Source: Penium margaritaceum (taxonomy: Eukaryota > Streptophyta > Zygnematophyceae > Desmidiales > Peniaceae). From it: 31,480 nt of DNA. The stretch lies in the NCBI GenBank assembly GCA_023375785.1, contig SZWC01016321.1, forward strand, positions 28,940-60,419, given 5' to 3'. The notes under the pieces were generated by a model. That model had not been told where the DNA came from. It searched no databases and saw only the letters and a program-made list of their open reading frames with translations. Shown one piece after another: positions 1 to 8,460 of this stretch (the first letter of the stretch is position 1; every line of letters starts with the position of its first letter). The translations under genes were made by a program, and so were the position numbers.

Positions 1-451
1 GGAGAAATATCCAAAAAGGTCCTTGGTCTTAGGATTGCCTTGTCAGAGTGTGCTGACTAGGATAAAGGTACCTCTCCTTACTTTTTAGGTGAGGTGAGAT
101 CCTTGTGTGCTAGCCATGGACACATGGCGATTCTCCATGGGTTTGTGGGTTATGTGACCACTAGGAGTGTGCCATGAGAGCATTCTCTAGCTCTCTAGGT
201 CGTGTGTGAGTGGTCAGCCTGATTGCTAGGCTGATTTCCTCCCTTGTGTGAGATTATGGATTCTAGTGTGTGAGCCTTAGCCTCCATGGCTAAGTGGTGT
301 GGCTTGTGAGAGGGCTGACTTGCCCAAGCTCTAGCTCTATATGTACTCCATCATTTTGAGTGATTGTACAACCATTCTTCAGCACAAGTGATGCCCTTTC
401 AGTCCCACATGCTCGCTGCTCCAAGGCTCCCTCTCTTCTCCAGATCCAACA
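1..451 (+). repeat. Family A 5' LTR, 3' part (bases 288-738 of the LTR)
   Basis: This matches the complete LTR at 30743-31480 over its last 451 bases with only about three differences. It also matches 1237-1687 and, inverted, the two LTRs of the element at 9499-15834. A TATA-like TATAT lies at 338-342, so the transcript would start shortly after, within this segment. The LTR ends in CCAACA at 446-451. A normal copy would continue with the PBS, but here the RNase H region follows at once. Confidence 0.9.
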
Positions 452-930
452 ATGACAACAGCATCATCGGCTACACAGACGCAGATTGGGCTTCAAACCC
501 TGAGGACCGCAAGTCCATCTCAGGACATGTGTTCCTCATGAATGGTGGAGCCATCAGCGGGTGCAGCAAGCGGCACGTGGTTGTGGCGACCTCGAGCACA
601 AAAGCTGAGTACGTATCTCTCAGCTTTGGAGCCAAGGAAGCAGTTTGGCTCCAACGTCTCATGGCAGAGATGAAAGGAAGTGCAGCAGCTCCAGTTCCTG
701 TGCGCGTCGACAACCAGAGCGTAATCGCACTCGCCAAGAATCCTGAGCACCATGCACGCACCAAGCACATTGATATCGCATATCATTTCATCAGGCACAT
801 GGTACAGGAGGGTGCTATCAAGCTGGAGTTTACTCCAACCAGCAAGCAGGTCGCTGATTTTTGCACCAAGCCAGTGACCCGTGAGAAGCGGCAGTTCTGC
901 ATGAAGGCATGTGGACTCAGCCCACTCTGA
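391..930 (+). CDS. Copia RNase H domain, open frame beginning in LTR sequence
   Basis: This is the C-terminal RNase H domain of a Ty1/copia polyprotein, the enzyme that degrades RNA in the RNA-DNA hybrid during reverse transcription. The frame has no stop from the first in-frame ATG at 391, inside the LTR, to TGA at 928-930 (179 codons); about 20 N-terminal codons are LTR-derived. All four catalytic acidic residues are present: Asp in TDADW (478), Glu in KAEY (607), Asp in VDNQS (709) and Asp in KHIDI (772). The C-terminal VADFCTKP motif is also kept. The equivalent part of the full element at 10254-10740 has two stops. RT and all upstream domains are missing, so this would be a free-standing RNase H if translated. 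The start codon is inferred; only the open frame and the motifs are seen. Being transcribed just downstream of the LTR TATA makes expression conceivable but unproven. Confidence 0.65.
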   Translation: MPFQSHMLAAPRLPLFSRSNNDNSIIGYTDADWASNPEDRKSISGHVFLMNGGAISGCSKRHVVVATSSTKAEYVSLSFGAKEAVWLQRLMAEMKGSAAAPVPVRVDNQSVIALAKNPEHHARTKHIDIAYHFIRHMVQEGAIKLEFTPTSKQVADFCTKPVTREKRQFCMKACGLSPL

Positions 931-935
931 CTGCG

Positions 936-949
936 GCAAAGTGGGAGAT
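936..949 (+). other. Polypurine tract of the family A mini-element
   Basis: The purine-rich AAAGTGGGAGA just before the LTR start TGTTGGG at 950 is the expected plus-strand primer site. The same sequence precedes the 3' LTR of the inverted full element (10237-10250). The RNase H stop codon lies a few bases upstream. Confidence 0.8.
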
Positions 950-1687
950 TGTTGGGAAAGGAGCCATCTGGCTCAGTTTCAGGTCCACAGGAGCAAGTTC
1001 CAGGAAAGTACCAGATGCCTGCTCCGATTGCCGATCCGATTTCACCATTTGAAAGATCAGGTGGCAAAATGTCTACGGTCGAAGTTTGAGGCCGATCCAA
1101 CGGTCGGATTGGGAGATGTGAATTTTTGAAGTTTTGGGGGTCATGGACCGTCGATGTCTGGGTGACCATGGGCGATGGCTCCATGCCTTAGCCTGAGAAA
1201 AGAAATAGGCAAGAGGTCCAGGGTCAAGACCTGATGGGAGAAATATCCAAAAAGGTCCTTGGTCTTAGGATTGCCTTGTCAGAGTGTGCTGACTAGGATA
1301 AAGGTACCTCTCCTTACTTTTTAGGTGAGGTGAGATCCTTGTGTGCTAGCCATGGACACATGGCGATTCTCCATGGGTTTGTGGGTTATGTGACCACTAG
1401 GAGTGTGCCATGAGAGCATTCTCTAGCTCTGTAGGTCGTGTGTGAGTGGTCAGCCTGATTGCTAGGCTGATTTCCTCCCTTGTGTGAAATTATGGACTCT
1501 AGTGTGTGAGCCTTAGCCTCCATGGCTAAGTGGTGTGGCTTGTGAGAGGGCTAACTTGCCCAAGCTCTAGCATTGTATTTACTCCATCATTCTGAGTGAT
1601 TGAACAACCATTCTTCAGCGCAAGTGATGCCCTTCCAATCACACATGCTCGCTGCTCCAAGGCTCCCTCTCTCCTCAAGTTCCAACA
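950..1687 (+). repeat. Family A 3' LTR, complete (738 bp)
   Basis: It starts TGTTGGG and ends CCAACA, the same boundaries and exact length as the other three full LTRs of the family in this window. It keeps a TATA-like region and the short inverted ends. The bases that follow (GAAAT at 1688-1692) are the candidate target-site duplication. Confidence 0.92.
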
Positions 1688-2393
1688 GAAATGGACCAAC
1701 TTCTGCCAAGGTACCTCAAGCTTTAAGGAAGACATCATTGACTGCAAAAAGGAAAAATCTTTTTTCAACTAGCTTACAATTGCTTCATCTTGTTTTTTGG
1801 TGTACAACAAGTTGACAAAAACTTGTGCAACAAAGGCGGGGAGTAAGAGGGACCTTTGTTTTAAGGAAACTGGCCTCTCACTATCCTCCCTTTGACCCCT
1901 GACTTCTCTAGCAACTCTAAACACAAGGGGAGGCTCAGAAATATCTTTTTTAGCCTCCGACAGGTCGTGCAAACTAAGTAGTAGCTCCACAAGGTTGGGC
2001 ATGAAGAATTTGATTTGGAGGCTCATGTTGAATCTTGTTGGACAGTTCCATTAGAGGAACTACTTTTACATGAGGTAACAAATAATCTTTTGGAATTGCC
2101 CGAACTCAACCCAATTTTTACTATTTGCTAGAGGTTGCTCGGAACAAGTTCAACGGTGCCTAAAGACGGCTCCACACGGGTCCTGGCAGCCAATAGCCCC
2201 AAAAATGGTTAGATTTTTTTTCTCTCTGCTCCCAAAGCCAACATTCACTTGTCTCTCCCTCACTCTCTAACCGAGAATAGAAATTGCTCAAAATTCCGGA
2301 TGAAGACATTTTGGAAGCCGCTCGAGGAGTTGTTTTTAAAGATGTACAACAATGAAATGGAGTCGTTGTTCCTATGCACCAACTGAGGGGGAG
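1688..2393. other. Unassigned sequence between the A mini-element and a possible LTR relic
   Basis: I recognise no gene here. Frames on both strands are short and match no domain known to me. The end of this stretch (ACTGAGGGGGAG before 2394) looks like the 3' untranslated end and polypurine tract of an older copia element, so part of the stretch may be decayed internal sequence of it. I could not find RNase H motifs upstream to confirm that. Confidence 0.3.
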
Positions 2394-3900
2394 TGTTGGA
2401 GTGGTCAATTACTTTGCTAGTTTATTGCTCCATAGAACTGCAGTTGCTACCACAATCAGAGGACCTTAGAAGGAGTTTGGGATTTAATCATATCTTTTTT
2501 GGGTTTGTTGTGGCTGGAAATCTTCCTCACCTTCAACTAGATACATCTGTGGTATGCAGCCACTCTGGGTGTAAAAGGCCCGGATTGTATGTAGTGTGTA
2601 GGCATGCGCATGAGGTGGCACATGTTTACTAACTCCTACAGAGGTGGGGAGCTACACACTGCACAGCGTTGCAAAGGCACACATGTTAGAATACCTAGTC
2701 TTGCCTAGCTTACATGCATCTAAAGTTGGAGAGCAACATCTACCACATCATCTCCAACATGAGCAATGTTTGAAGTAGTCACATCACTTGTCTGTGAGGA
2801 GATATCTACTTCAAGCTTCTGATGGATTGACATATACAATCTTCATCAACATGTACAAAAAAGTAAACGGTGGAGGAAGATAGCTTCTTGAGGAAGCCAC
2901 GTGATGAAAAACTTCACTATGAAGCTACATGAAGCTTCTCCTCCTTCATGAAGATATACCAAAGCTTTCTGTTCAAGGAAGTTTCACAGCCAAGAACCAT
3001 GGCAGAGCTGGAGGAAGCTTTCTGTTCAAGGAAGTTTCATGCATGCAAAGCCAAGAGGTGACTATTGCCACCACATTTAAGAAAGCTTTTCCTCAAAAGA
3101 GGTCAACTTGCCACGAGTACGTGCAAAGAAGGTGGTAGTTCTTACACACCAAAATATCCCCATACCTCTGAATCTTTAAAAATCCTTAGAGTTCACTCTC
3201 CACCTTCAGTTTGCCAGTCAAGCGCTCAATCCCATATGGACAGTACCTTCTAGGTGTCCTTGTTACAGTACACTCTTTAGAAGCTGTAGCATCTGCAAGA
3301 CCTTACAAGCCTCAAATTTGTGTAAGTCTTCACGCCTAAGAACTTGAGCATCTCTGAACTGGAGAGTGTTGGAGATCCCTCTATAAGCCTGGAAGTTATA
3401 TGCCAGCATGGGACAATGTTACAACAACTCTCTCTCAAACACAGCAGCCACAATACTTTAAAAGGCTCAAAATTAAGCTTCGTAGTCATCATCATTGTCT
3501 CGGCCCCTGAGGTCTCTACTTAAGTGCCCAAGCCAAGACTCTGCTGGAGTTTTCTGTGAAGGTCCCTCTAAGCGTGGAACATGCATGCTTGCCTGGGTTG
3601 ATGATGCCTGACTACCTAGAGGCCAGACTACCTTGAAGATTGTGGCAATTCCAAGAACCCTTGTGTCAACAACCTTGAAGACATTGCAATGATTTATCTC
3701 TTCTGGGATGTGAAGCACCTCAATGCTTTGTACATAGTAGTGTTTAAGCTGGTTCATACTTGTACTTTGTACTTTGTATTATCAATCAAGAGGTTAAAAT
3801 TTTCTCTTTTGTATATGCTGTATTGTTTAGCATCAAGATATATGTACATGCAGAAACGAACATAGGCCTTCCTGGCATAAACGAAACCACTTCCACTGTG
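2383..3900 (+). repeat. Possible 3' LTR relic of an unrelated copia element (right end uncertain)
   Basis: A purine run, GAGGGGGAG at 2385-2393, is followed by TGTTGGAG at 2394. This is the polypurine tract plus LTR-start pattern common in plant copia elements. A TATA-like TCTATAAGCC lies at about 3380. A stretch rich in TTGTACTTTG and an AATCAA-like signal near 3765-3790 resembles an LTR 3' end region. I see no partner LTR, no clear terminal CA and no TSD, so the extent and even the identity are weak. No coding region is recognisable inside. Confidence 0.3.
2962..3039 (+). repeat. Short direct repeat, two copies 53 bp apart
   Basis: A 25-base stretch starting AAGCTTTCTGTTC occurs at 2962-2986 and again at 3015-3039 without mismatch. 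A looser shared segment (AGCCAAGA) follows each copy. The surrounding 2880-2960 is rich in GAAGCTTC and CTTCATGAAG palindromes. This is a local duplication with no known role. Confidence 0.7.
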
Positions 3901-4128
3901 CAAAATCTGATAATCTGGTTGTCTATATCTTATTGTGGAGTTAAGGTAACTCTTGAGGTAGTTTGTTGAAAAACTCCCATCAAAATCTTCATCCAGAAAC
4001 GACCGCGAATCAGTCAAATTTCAAGGCCGATAACAATACCATTGTTGTGTTAACTAGCACAGTCTCCTTTGTTTCCCATGTCTCCACATGGAAAATCCAG
4101 GCCTCTACTTTATGGCACATGTCTCTTT

Positions 4129-4765
4129 TGTCAAAAATATTTGTTCTCTGACCTCGATTCTTGTTCCGAAAGGGCCTCGGATAATCCAAGAAGAGGTCCA
4201 AAACATCTTTTGCTAGAGAGAATGAATAAACATTCCAACGGTTCTATACGGATCGCCACTGAACAAAAGTGGCGATGAGTCACTCGCGTCCGGCTAGCAA
4301 AGAAGCCATTGCCCCGAGTTTTGTCATGTTCCGTTGTATGCAAGGAGGATCTTCATTCCCTCCAAAGTTCACTTAGAACAGCGCTCTTCATCTTGTTTGC
4401 CTTTGGTTTCGTGGCTTCACCGCCGTATCTTTGCTCTGCTCACTTTTTGCCTCATCTTCCTTTGCCATTCACTCCCAACTCTGGACCTCACATTGTCTCA
4501 CTCCATCACTCTCAATCTCTCACTGAGCTCTCCTTAGCTCATCACTTGCAACTTCATCCCGAGCATTCTCTCGCCTTCTACCTTTCAAATCCCATCACTT
4601 TACCTCATTACTCATGCGACATCTACCAACAGCTCGTCTCCGTGTCTTCTACGTCTAACTTCTTGTACCACTCATCGTTGACGTCATCATCTCTATTATT
4701 GACGCATCGCTCTGCTTCTTCCTGCTTCTCCCATTGATTTTGCCGCTTGCTCCATTCTTCTGACA
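4129..4765 (+). repeat. Element D 5' LTR (637 bp)
   Basis: It runs from TGTCAAAAAT to TGACA and ends directly before the PBS. It aligns end to end with 7654-8290 without gaps. The region that is TATATA in the 3' LTR (7862-7867) is mutated here. A 142-codon open frame inside (4309-4737) reflects the pyrimidine-rich strand, not a gene. Confidence 0.9.
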
Positions 4766-4777
4766 TGGTATCAGAGC
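4766..4777 (+). other. Primer-binding site of element D (initiator tRNA-Met type)
   Basis: TGGTATCAGAGC follows the LTR end with no spacer. It is the standard plant copia minus-strand primer site, complementary to the 3' end of initiator tRNA-Met. Confidence 0.9.
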
Positions 4778-4844
4778 TTCAGGTAACACTGCCTAGTTCA
4801 CCCTGATCCTATCCTCACTTCCTCTCCATGCTGCCGCAATCCTC

Positions 4845-5309
4845 TAAGGTTGTAAATCCAAATTCTGAGATTTGGGAGGAAGACTCGTGAATCCGAGTCC
4901 AACCTCGGATTCACGAATCCAAATCCAAAATTTTGGACTCGACTCGGATTCGGGAGTCTTTTCCCAACATCCTAAGCATAAACATGTACACAAGTGAGCC
5001 CAGAAACAAGGGGTGTATCAATTCGAGAGCAGCAAATATGGCTAGTTAGATGTATATGTTATCATGATTCATTGTTATTTGGCTATATGATATGAAAATC
5101 TATGTTACTTGGCCTTGATTAAGCACTATTCACAGAGGACTCGTAATTCTTTTCACAATGGACTCATGAATCTCAATGGCAGGATTCGGGATTACTTAGA
5201 CTCGGGATTCTCATGCAAAGACTTGCGAATGTGAATCCAGGCTTGGATTCGGATTCGGGAGTCCGAGTCCACGCTCAGATTTGAGAGTCTGGGCTCGGTA
5301 ATACCCTTA
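4845..5309. mobile_element. hAT-like MITE inserted in element D
   Basis: The 465-bp unit is bordered by an 8-bp near-duplication, CAATCCTC (4837-4844) and CAAACCTC (5310-5317), seven of eight matching. Its ends begin TAAGG and finish CCTTA, a short imperfect terminal inverted repeat. Eight-base TSDs and short TIRs are typical of hAT elements. The interior has no coding capacity. It is full of GAATCC/GGATTC and GACTCG/CGAGTC motifs in both orientations, including a 13-bp perfect stem (4885-4897 with 4904-4916, 6-base loop). Dense subterminal motifs suit transposase binding in hAT families. The assignment rests on TSD length and TIR only. Confidence 0.7.
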
Positions 5310-5679
5310 CAAACCTCTGCTTCATCATCAGATGATGTCATTAGTGAGAACTTAATTGCGTCCCAAGCTTTGGTGATTGTGTGATCATCGTGACCAAGTC
5401 CTGCGTCCACTTCTACGCCCGTGGCAACGTCCAACGACTTCCTCACTACTAACAACTGCTAAAAGCTCTCATCTCGCCTCTCTGCCGCCAACTTCTCTGA
5501 AGCTTCCTGCCTCTCACGCTCATTGCTTCCTACAGCACCTTCCCAAATCCGCCTTTTCCAGTTTTCATCTCTCTCACTACTCTCTACATCAATATCATCC
5601 ATTGCATTCTTATTCGTTCTGCATCACCCATTGAATACGCTTCCTTGCACCACTCTTCTTTGCTCTCTCAGTGATACAG

Positions 5680-5935
5680 AGCTCTGTCTGGCGTTTAGAC
5701 ATCGGACATCACAAGTCTTCCTACACGTTGGACTTAGGCCAGCTGGGGAACAAACTGTCACTCTCTAGATATCCGCGTACATCTTTACTTCTGTCAGACC
5801 GCTCTTGCTCCATCAACCTTCCTCTCGGTGCTTGGATATCGGACACCACCAATCTTCCTGCCCATGTCTTGGGCCAACGGGGGGGCACAATCCGTCACTC
5901 TCCTGACATTAGAGGACCCTCTCTACCGCATTAGC
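5680..5935 (+). repeat. Imperfect tandem repeat, about 137-bp period, in element D
   Basis: ATCGGACATCACAAGTCTTCC at about 5701 recurs as ATCGGACACCACCAATCTTCC at about 5838. Each is followed by related GGCCA...GTCACTCTC segments. The second unit is shorter. A third relative occurs inverted near 28650 in the D relative. Confidence 0.7.
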
Positions 5936-6239
5936 CTTGGTCTCTGCTTGCTTTGCTTCCATCAGCTTTATCTCTTCCACCAGTTGCTTCTCCGTTCAAA
6001 AATATGAGCTCAAGCTTTCCTCTCCATCTTCCTCCACTACGGAGCGGCCTCGGCAACATGAGCATCCTCTGCACCATCCTCCCTCGTCCCTTTTCAGCCT
6101 CATCTACTTGAATATCATTTCTCTTGGCTTTTTCATCTTCTCCATCCTTATCGCTCTCAGTTTCCTTATCCTCATCATCCGAAGCGCACGTGGTTTCGTC
6201 CCTACGCCCATCTCATCTCCATCAAATCAAACGCTTTCC

Positions 6240-6923
6240 ACCTCATCCTCCGCTCGGCACAACAATCTGCCCGGTCGCATCGCCAGTCTTGCAATGACAT
6301 GCGCCCACGTTGAAGCTTGTGCAACACAAGCGGCTCGCCCTTGCACCCAAAATTTGGTCATCAGGCGCCTCCGCTCCATCATCAGCTTTTAGCATCTGTT
6401 ACCAACACAACGACCTGTAGGAGCTAGCTTCCTACTTTGCATCAACCTGCACTGACGACGGTGGCAGATTTCTTGTCGCGCATTGGCTTTGTCCTTCCCC
6501 TTGCCACATTCTACTCCTCTAAAAGGAACAACGCACGTAGATCGTCCTTGCGTCCAATCCATGAGCAAATCGTCTTCATCTCCATCATCTCCTACTCACC
6601 ACAAGGACGCGCCTGGTCGCATCGCCACCCTCGCAACAACCTGTGCCCACACTGAACCTTCGTCAACGCACGCGGCTTGCCCCTACACCCAATGTTCATC
6701 ATCAGCTCTTACTTCAATCATCAGCAATCTTCAGCATCTACGGCAAGCACAAGGACCTGTAAGAGCTAGCTGCCTGCTTTGCACCAGCCTGCACCCACGC
6801 CTACAATAAATTTCTCACGGCATGTTGGCATTTTCCCTCCTCTTGTCGCATTCCACCCCTCCACAATCAACAAGATGCACAAGGTTTCATCCCTGAGTCC
6901 AACTCTTTCTTTCCTGAAATCAT
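6240..6923 (+). repeat. Imperfect tandem duplication, 342-bp period, in element D
   Basis: Landmarks recur exactly 342 bases apart: GGTCGCATCGCCA at 6273 and 6615, and GACCTGTARGAGCTAGCT at 6412 and 6754. The units carry many substitutions, so the duplication is old. Unit boundaries are approximate. Confidence 0.8.
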
Positions 6924-7653
6924 CAGCCTTCAACATCATCTCATCCCTGCACGCACAACTCTCCATCCCCCATTTCAAAGAGCGAAGGTCATTACACTTG
7001 CACAGATTGTGAGAGACATTGCATCCCGCTCCGATACAACGACTCTCATCACCAAAAGATCCCCTCTCCTAGTAGATTGGCCCCTCTTTCACACTATCAC
7101 CGGCATCTATGGGCCGATCAACCTCTCCTCCTTCCCTTGGCAATTTCTCACAAAATGTGAGGGACTATCACTCTCTGCAAGAGGAGCCACAAATATTATA
7201 CAATGGTCGCAAAACTTCTGCAATCTTTTCCGCCTCTGCTACATCAAAGGCATTCCAATCTTCAACACCCTTCAATACCACCTTCTCTACAAAGGAGGAC
7301 GACGCTTTCCCGTAAACTTCCACTCTACGCTGGTACCTTTTGTGGAAGAAGAAATCCACGGTACACCACTCAACATTATTGCCCCCATCTTCCATCCTCT
7401 TATCCGCAAATACAAATGCACCCTGAGCAAAATGTGGAAAGGCCTTCTTCAGGCATGCCGATGTCCTGTTCCTTCGCCAGCCCATGAACCACCAAGGTTG
7501 CAACAGTGTTGAATGGTGGCATCTCCTCGGATCTGGCTGGTTCGTGATTGCTACGAAGACACCTCCCAAGGACCACACTCACAATCATCAAGTGTCCTGG
7601 CAGACTCTAGGAGGAATCCGACCTTACAAGAATAGAGCCACATTCAGGAAGGT

Positions 7654-8290
7654 TGTCAGAAATATTTATTCTTTGACCTCAATTCTTGTTCCGGAAGGGC
7701 CTCGGATAATCTGAGAAGAGGTCTAGAACATGTCTTGCTAGAGAGAATAAATAAACGGTCCAACGGTTCTCTACAAACCGTCACCGACCAAGAGTGGCAA
7801 TGAGTCTCTTGCGTCTGGCTAGCAAAGAAGCCGTTGCCCTGTGTTTTGTACTGTTCCATTGTATATATGGAGGATGTTCATTCCTTCCAAAGTTAACCGA
7901 GAAGAGCGCTCTTCATCCTGTTTGCCTTTGGTTCCGCGCCTTCGCCGCCGTGTCTTTGCTCTACTTGCTTTTTACCTAATCTTCCTTCGCCATTCACTCT
8001 CAACTCTCAACCTCACATCATCTCACTCCATCATTCTCGATCTCTTGCTTAACTCCCCTCAGCTCATCACTCGCAACTTCATCCTAAGCATTCTCTTGCC
8101 TCCTACCTGGCCAGTCTCACCGCTTTACCTCATTAATCATGCTATATCTGCCAAAAAATCATATGCGTGTCATCTACGTCTAAGTTCCTATACCACTCAT
8201 CACTGTTATCATCATCTCTATGGCTGACGCATCGCTCTACTCTCTCCTACTTTTGCCATTGGTTCTGCCGCTTGCTCCATTCTTCTGAGA
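7654..8290 (+). repeat. Element D 3' LTR (637 bp)
   Basis: It starts TGTCAGAAAT and ends TGAGA where the 5' copy has TGACA, so the terminal CA has mutated to GA. A TATA-like TATATA lies at 7862-7867. It is followed at once by the TCTTT target duplication. Confidence 0.9.
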
Positions 8291-8460
8291 TCTTTTGGCC
8301 AGGTCTAGCGATAATGCTTGCGGGTTGCGTTTTACGATGGTTACAACTTCCTTTGTTTCTTCCTCCTGCACTCTTTCTTGTGATTATTGCTACATCATGG
8401 TTTTCTCAATTGGAGGAATATATCATTTATTCCCATTGATGTTGACGTGGACTGGTGGAA
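8291..8460. other. Host-side sequence between elements D and B
   Basis: This holds the right copy of the D target duplication (8291-8295) followed by about 165 bp with no recognisable feature. Before D inserted it was continuous with the sequence left of 4129. ATTGA at 8435-8439 followed by TGTTGA at 8440 offers an alternative start for the B LTR. Confidence 0.5.

Larger units (their letters stand above)
1..1687 (+). mobile_element. Family A copia mini-element (LTR-RNase H-LTR), 5' end outside window
   Basis: The window opens inside a 738-bp LTR of the same family as the full element at 9499-15834. The LTR ends at 451 and is followed directly by RNase H coding sequence, a polypurine tract, and a complete 738-bp 3' LTR (950-1687). 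The leader, PBS, gag, protease, integrase and most of RT, about 4.36 kb in the full copy, are absent. The whole element would be about 1,974 bp. The two LTRs differ at about 15 of the 451 comparable positions. The five bases after the 3' LTR are GAAAT; the matching left TSD lies outside the window. It keeps LTR promoter, polypurine tract and LTR ends but lacks a PBS, so a further cycle would need an alternative primer. It could be a reverse-transcription product or a genomic deletion. Confidence 0.85.
5318..7653 (+). other. Element D interior: non-coding, pyrimidine-rich repeat mosaic
   Basis: No retrotransposon domain could be recognised in any frame. The + strand is strongly pyrimidine-rich and therefore poor in stop codons, which gives several long but unconvincing frames; the largest, 7009-7512, has no motif I know. 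Two sets of imperfect tandem repeats make up much of 5680-6923. The end before the 3' LTR (AGGAAGG at about 7646-7652) is a poor polypurine tract. Parts of this interior recur at 28350-29220 on the other strand. Confidence 0.7.
4129..8290 (+). mobile_element. Element D: complete non-coding LTR retrotransposon (LARD-like)
   Basis: Two 637-bp direct repeats (4129-4765 and 7654-8290) flank an interior of about 2.9 kb. The element is bounded by an exact 5-bp duplication, TCTTT at 4124-4128 and 8291-8295, which establishes insertion as a unit. A perfect initiator-Met PBS follows the 5' LTR. The interior holds no recognisable gag or pol, only pyrimidine-rich tandem repeats and a MITE, so it must have relied on another element's proteins. 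Large non-coding LTR elements of this kind are called LARDs. The LTRs differ at roughly 15% of positions but contain no net length change, so the insertion is old. A diverged relative lies inverted at 27177-29230. Confidence 0.88.

Noticed and set aside
520..1184. Open frames of 133-139 codons on the - strand over the RNase H and LTR start
   Set aside because: They lie opposite the recognisable RNase H frame and LTR and show no known motif; they are antisense shadows.
4309..4737. 142-codon frame in the D 5' LTR and similar frames through 5377-7512
   Set aside because: The strand is pyrimidine-rich and so poor in stop codons. The frames are low-complexity Ser/Leu/His/Pro, start at unrelated points and are not preserved between the two LTRs.
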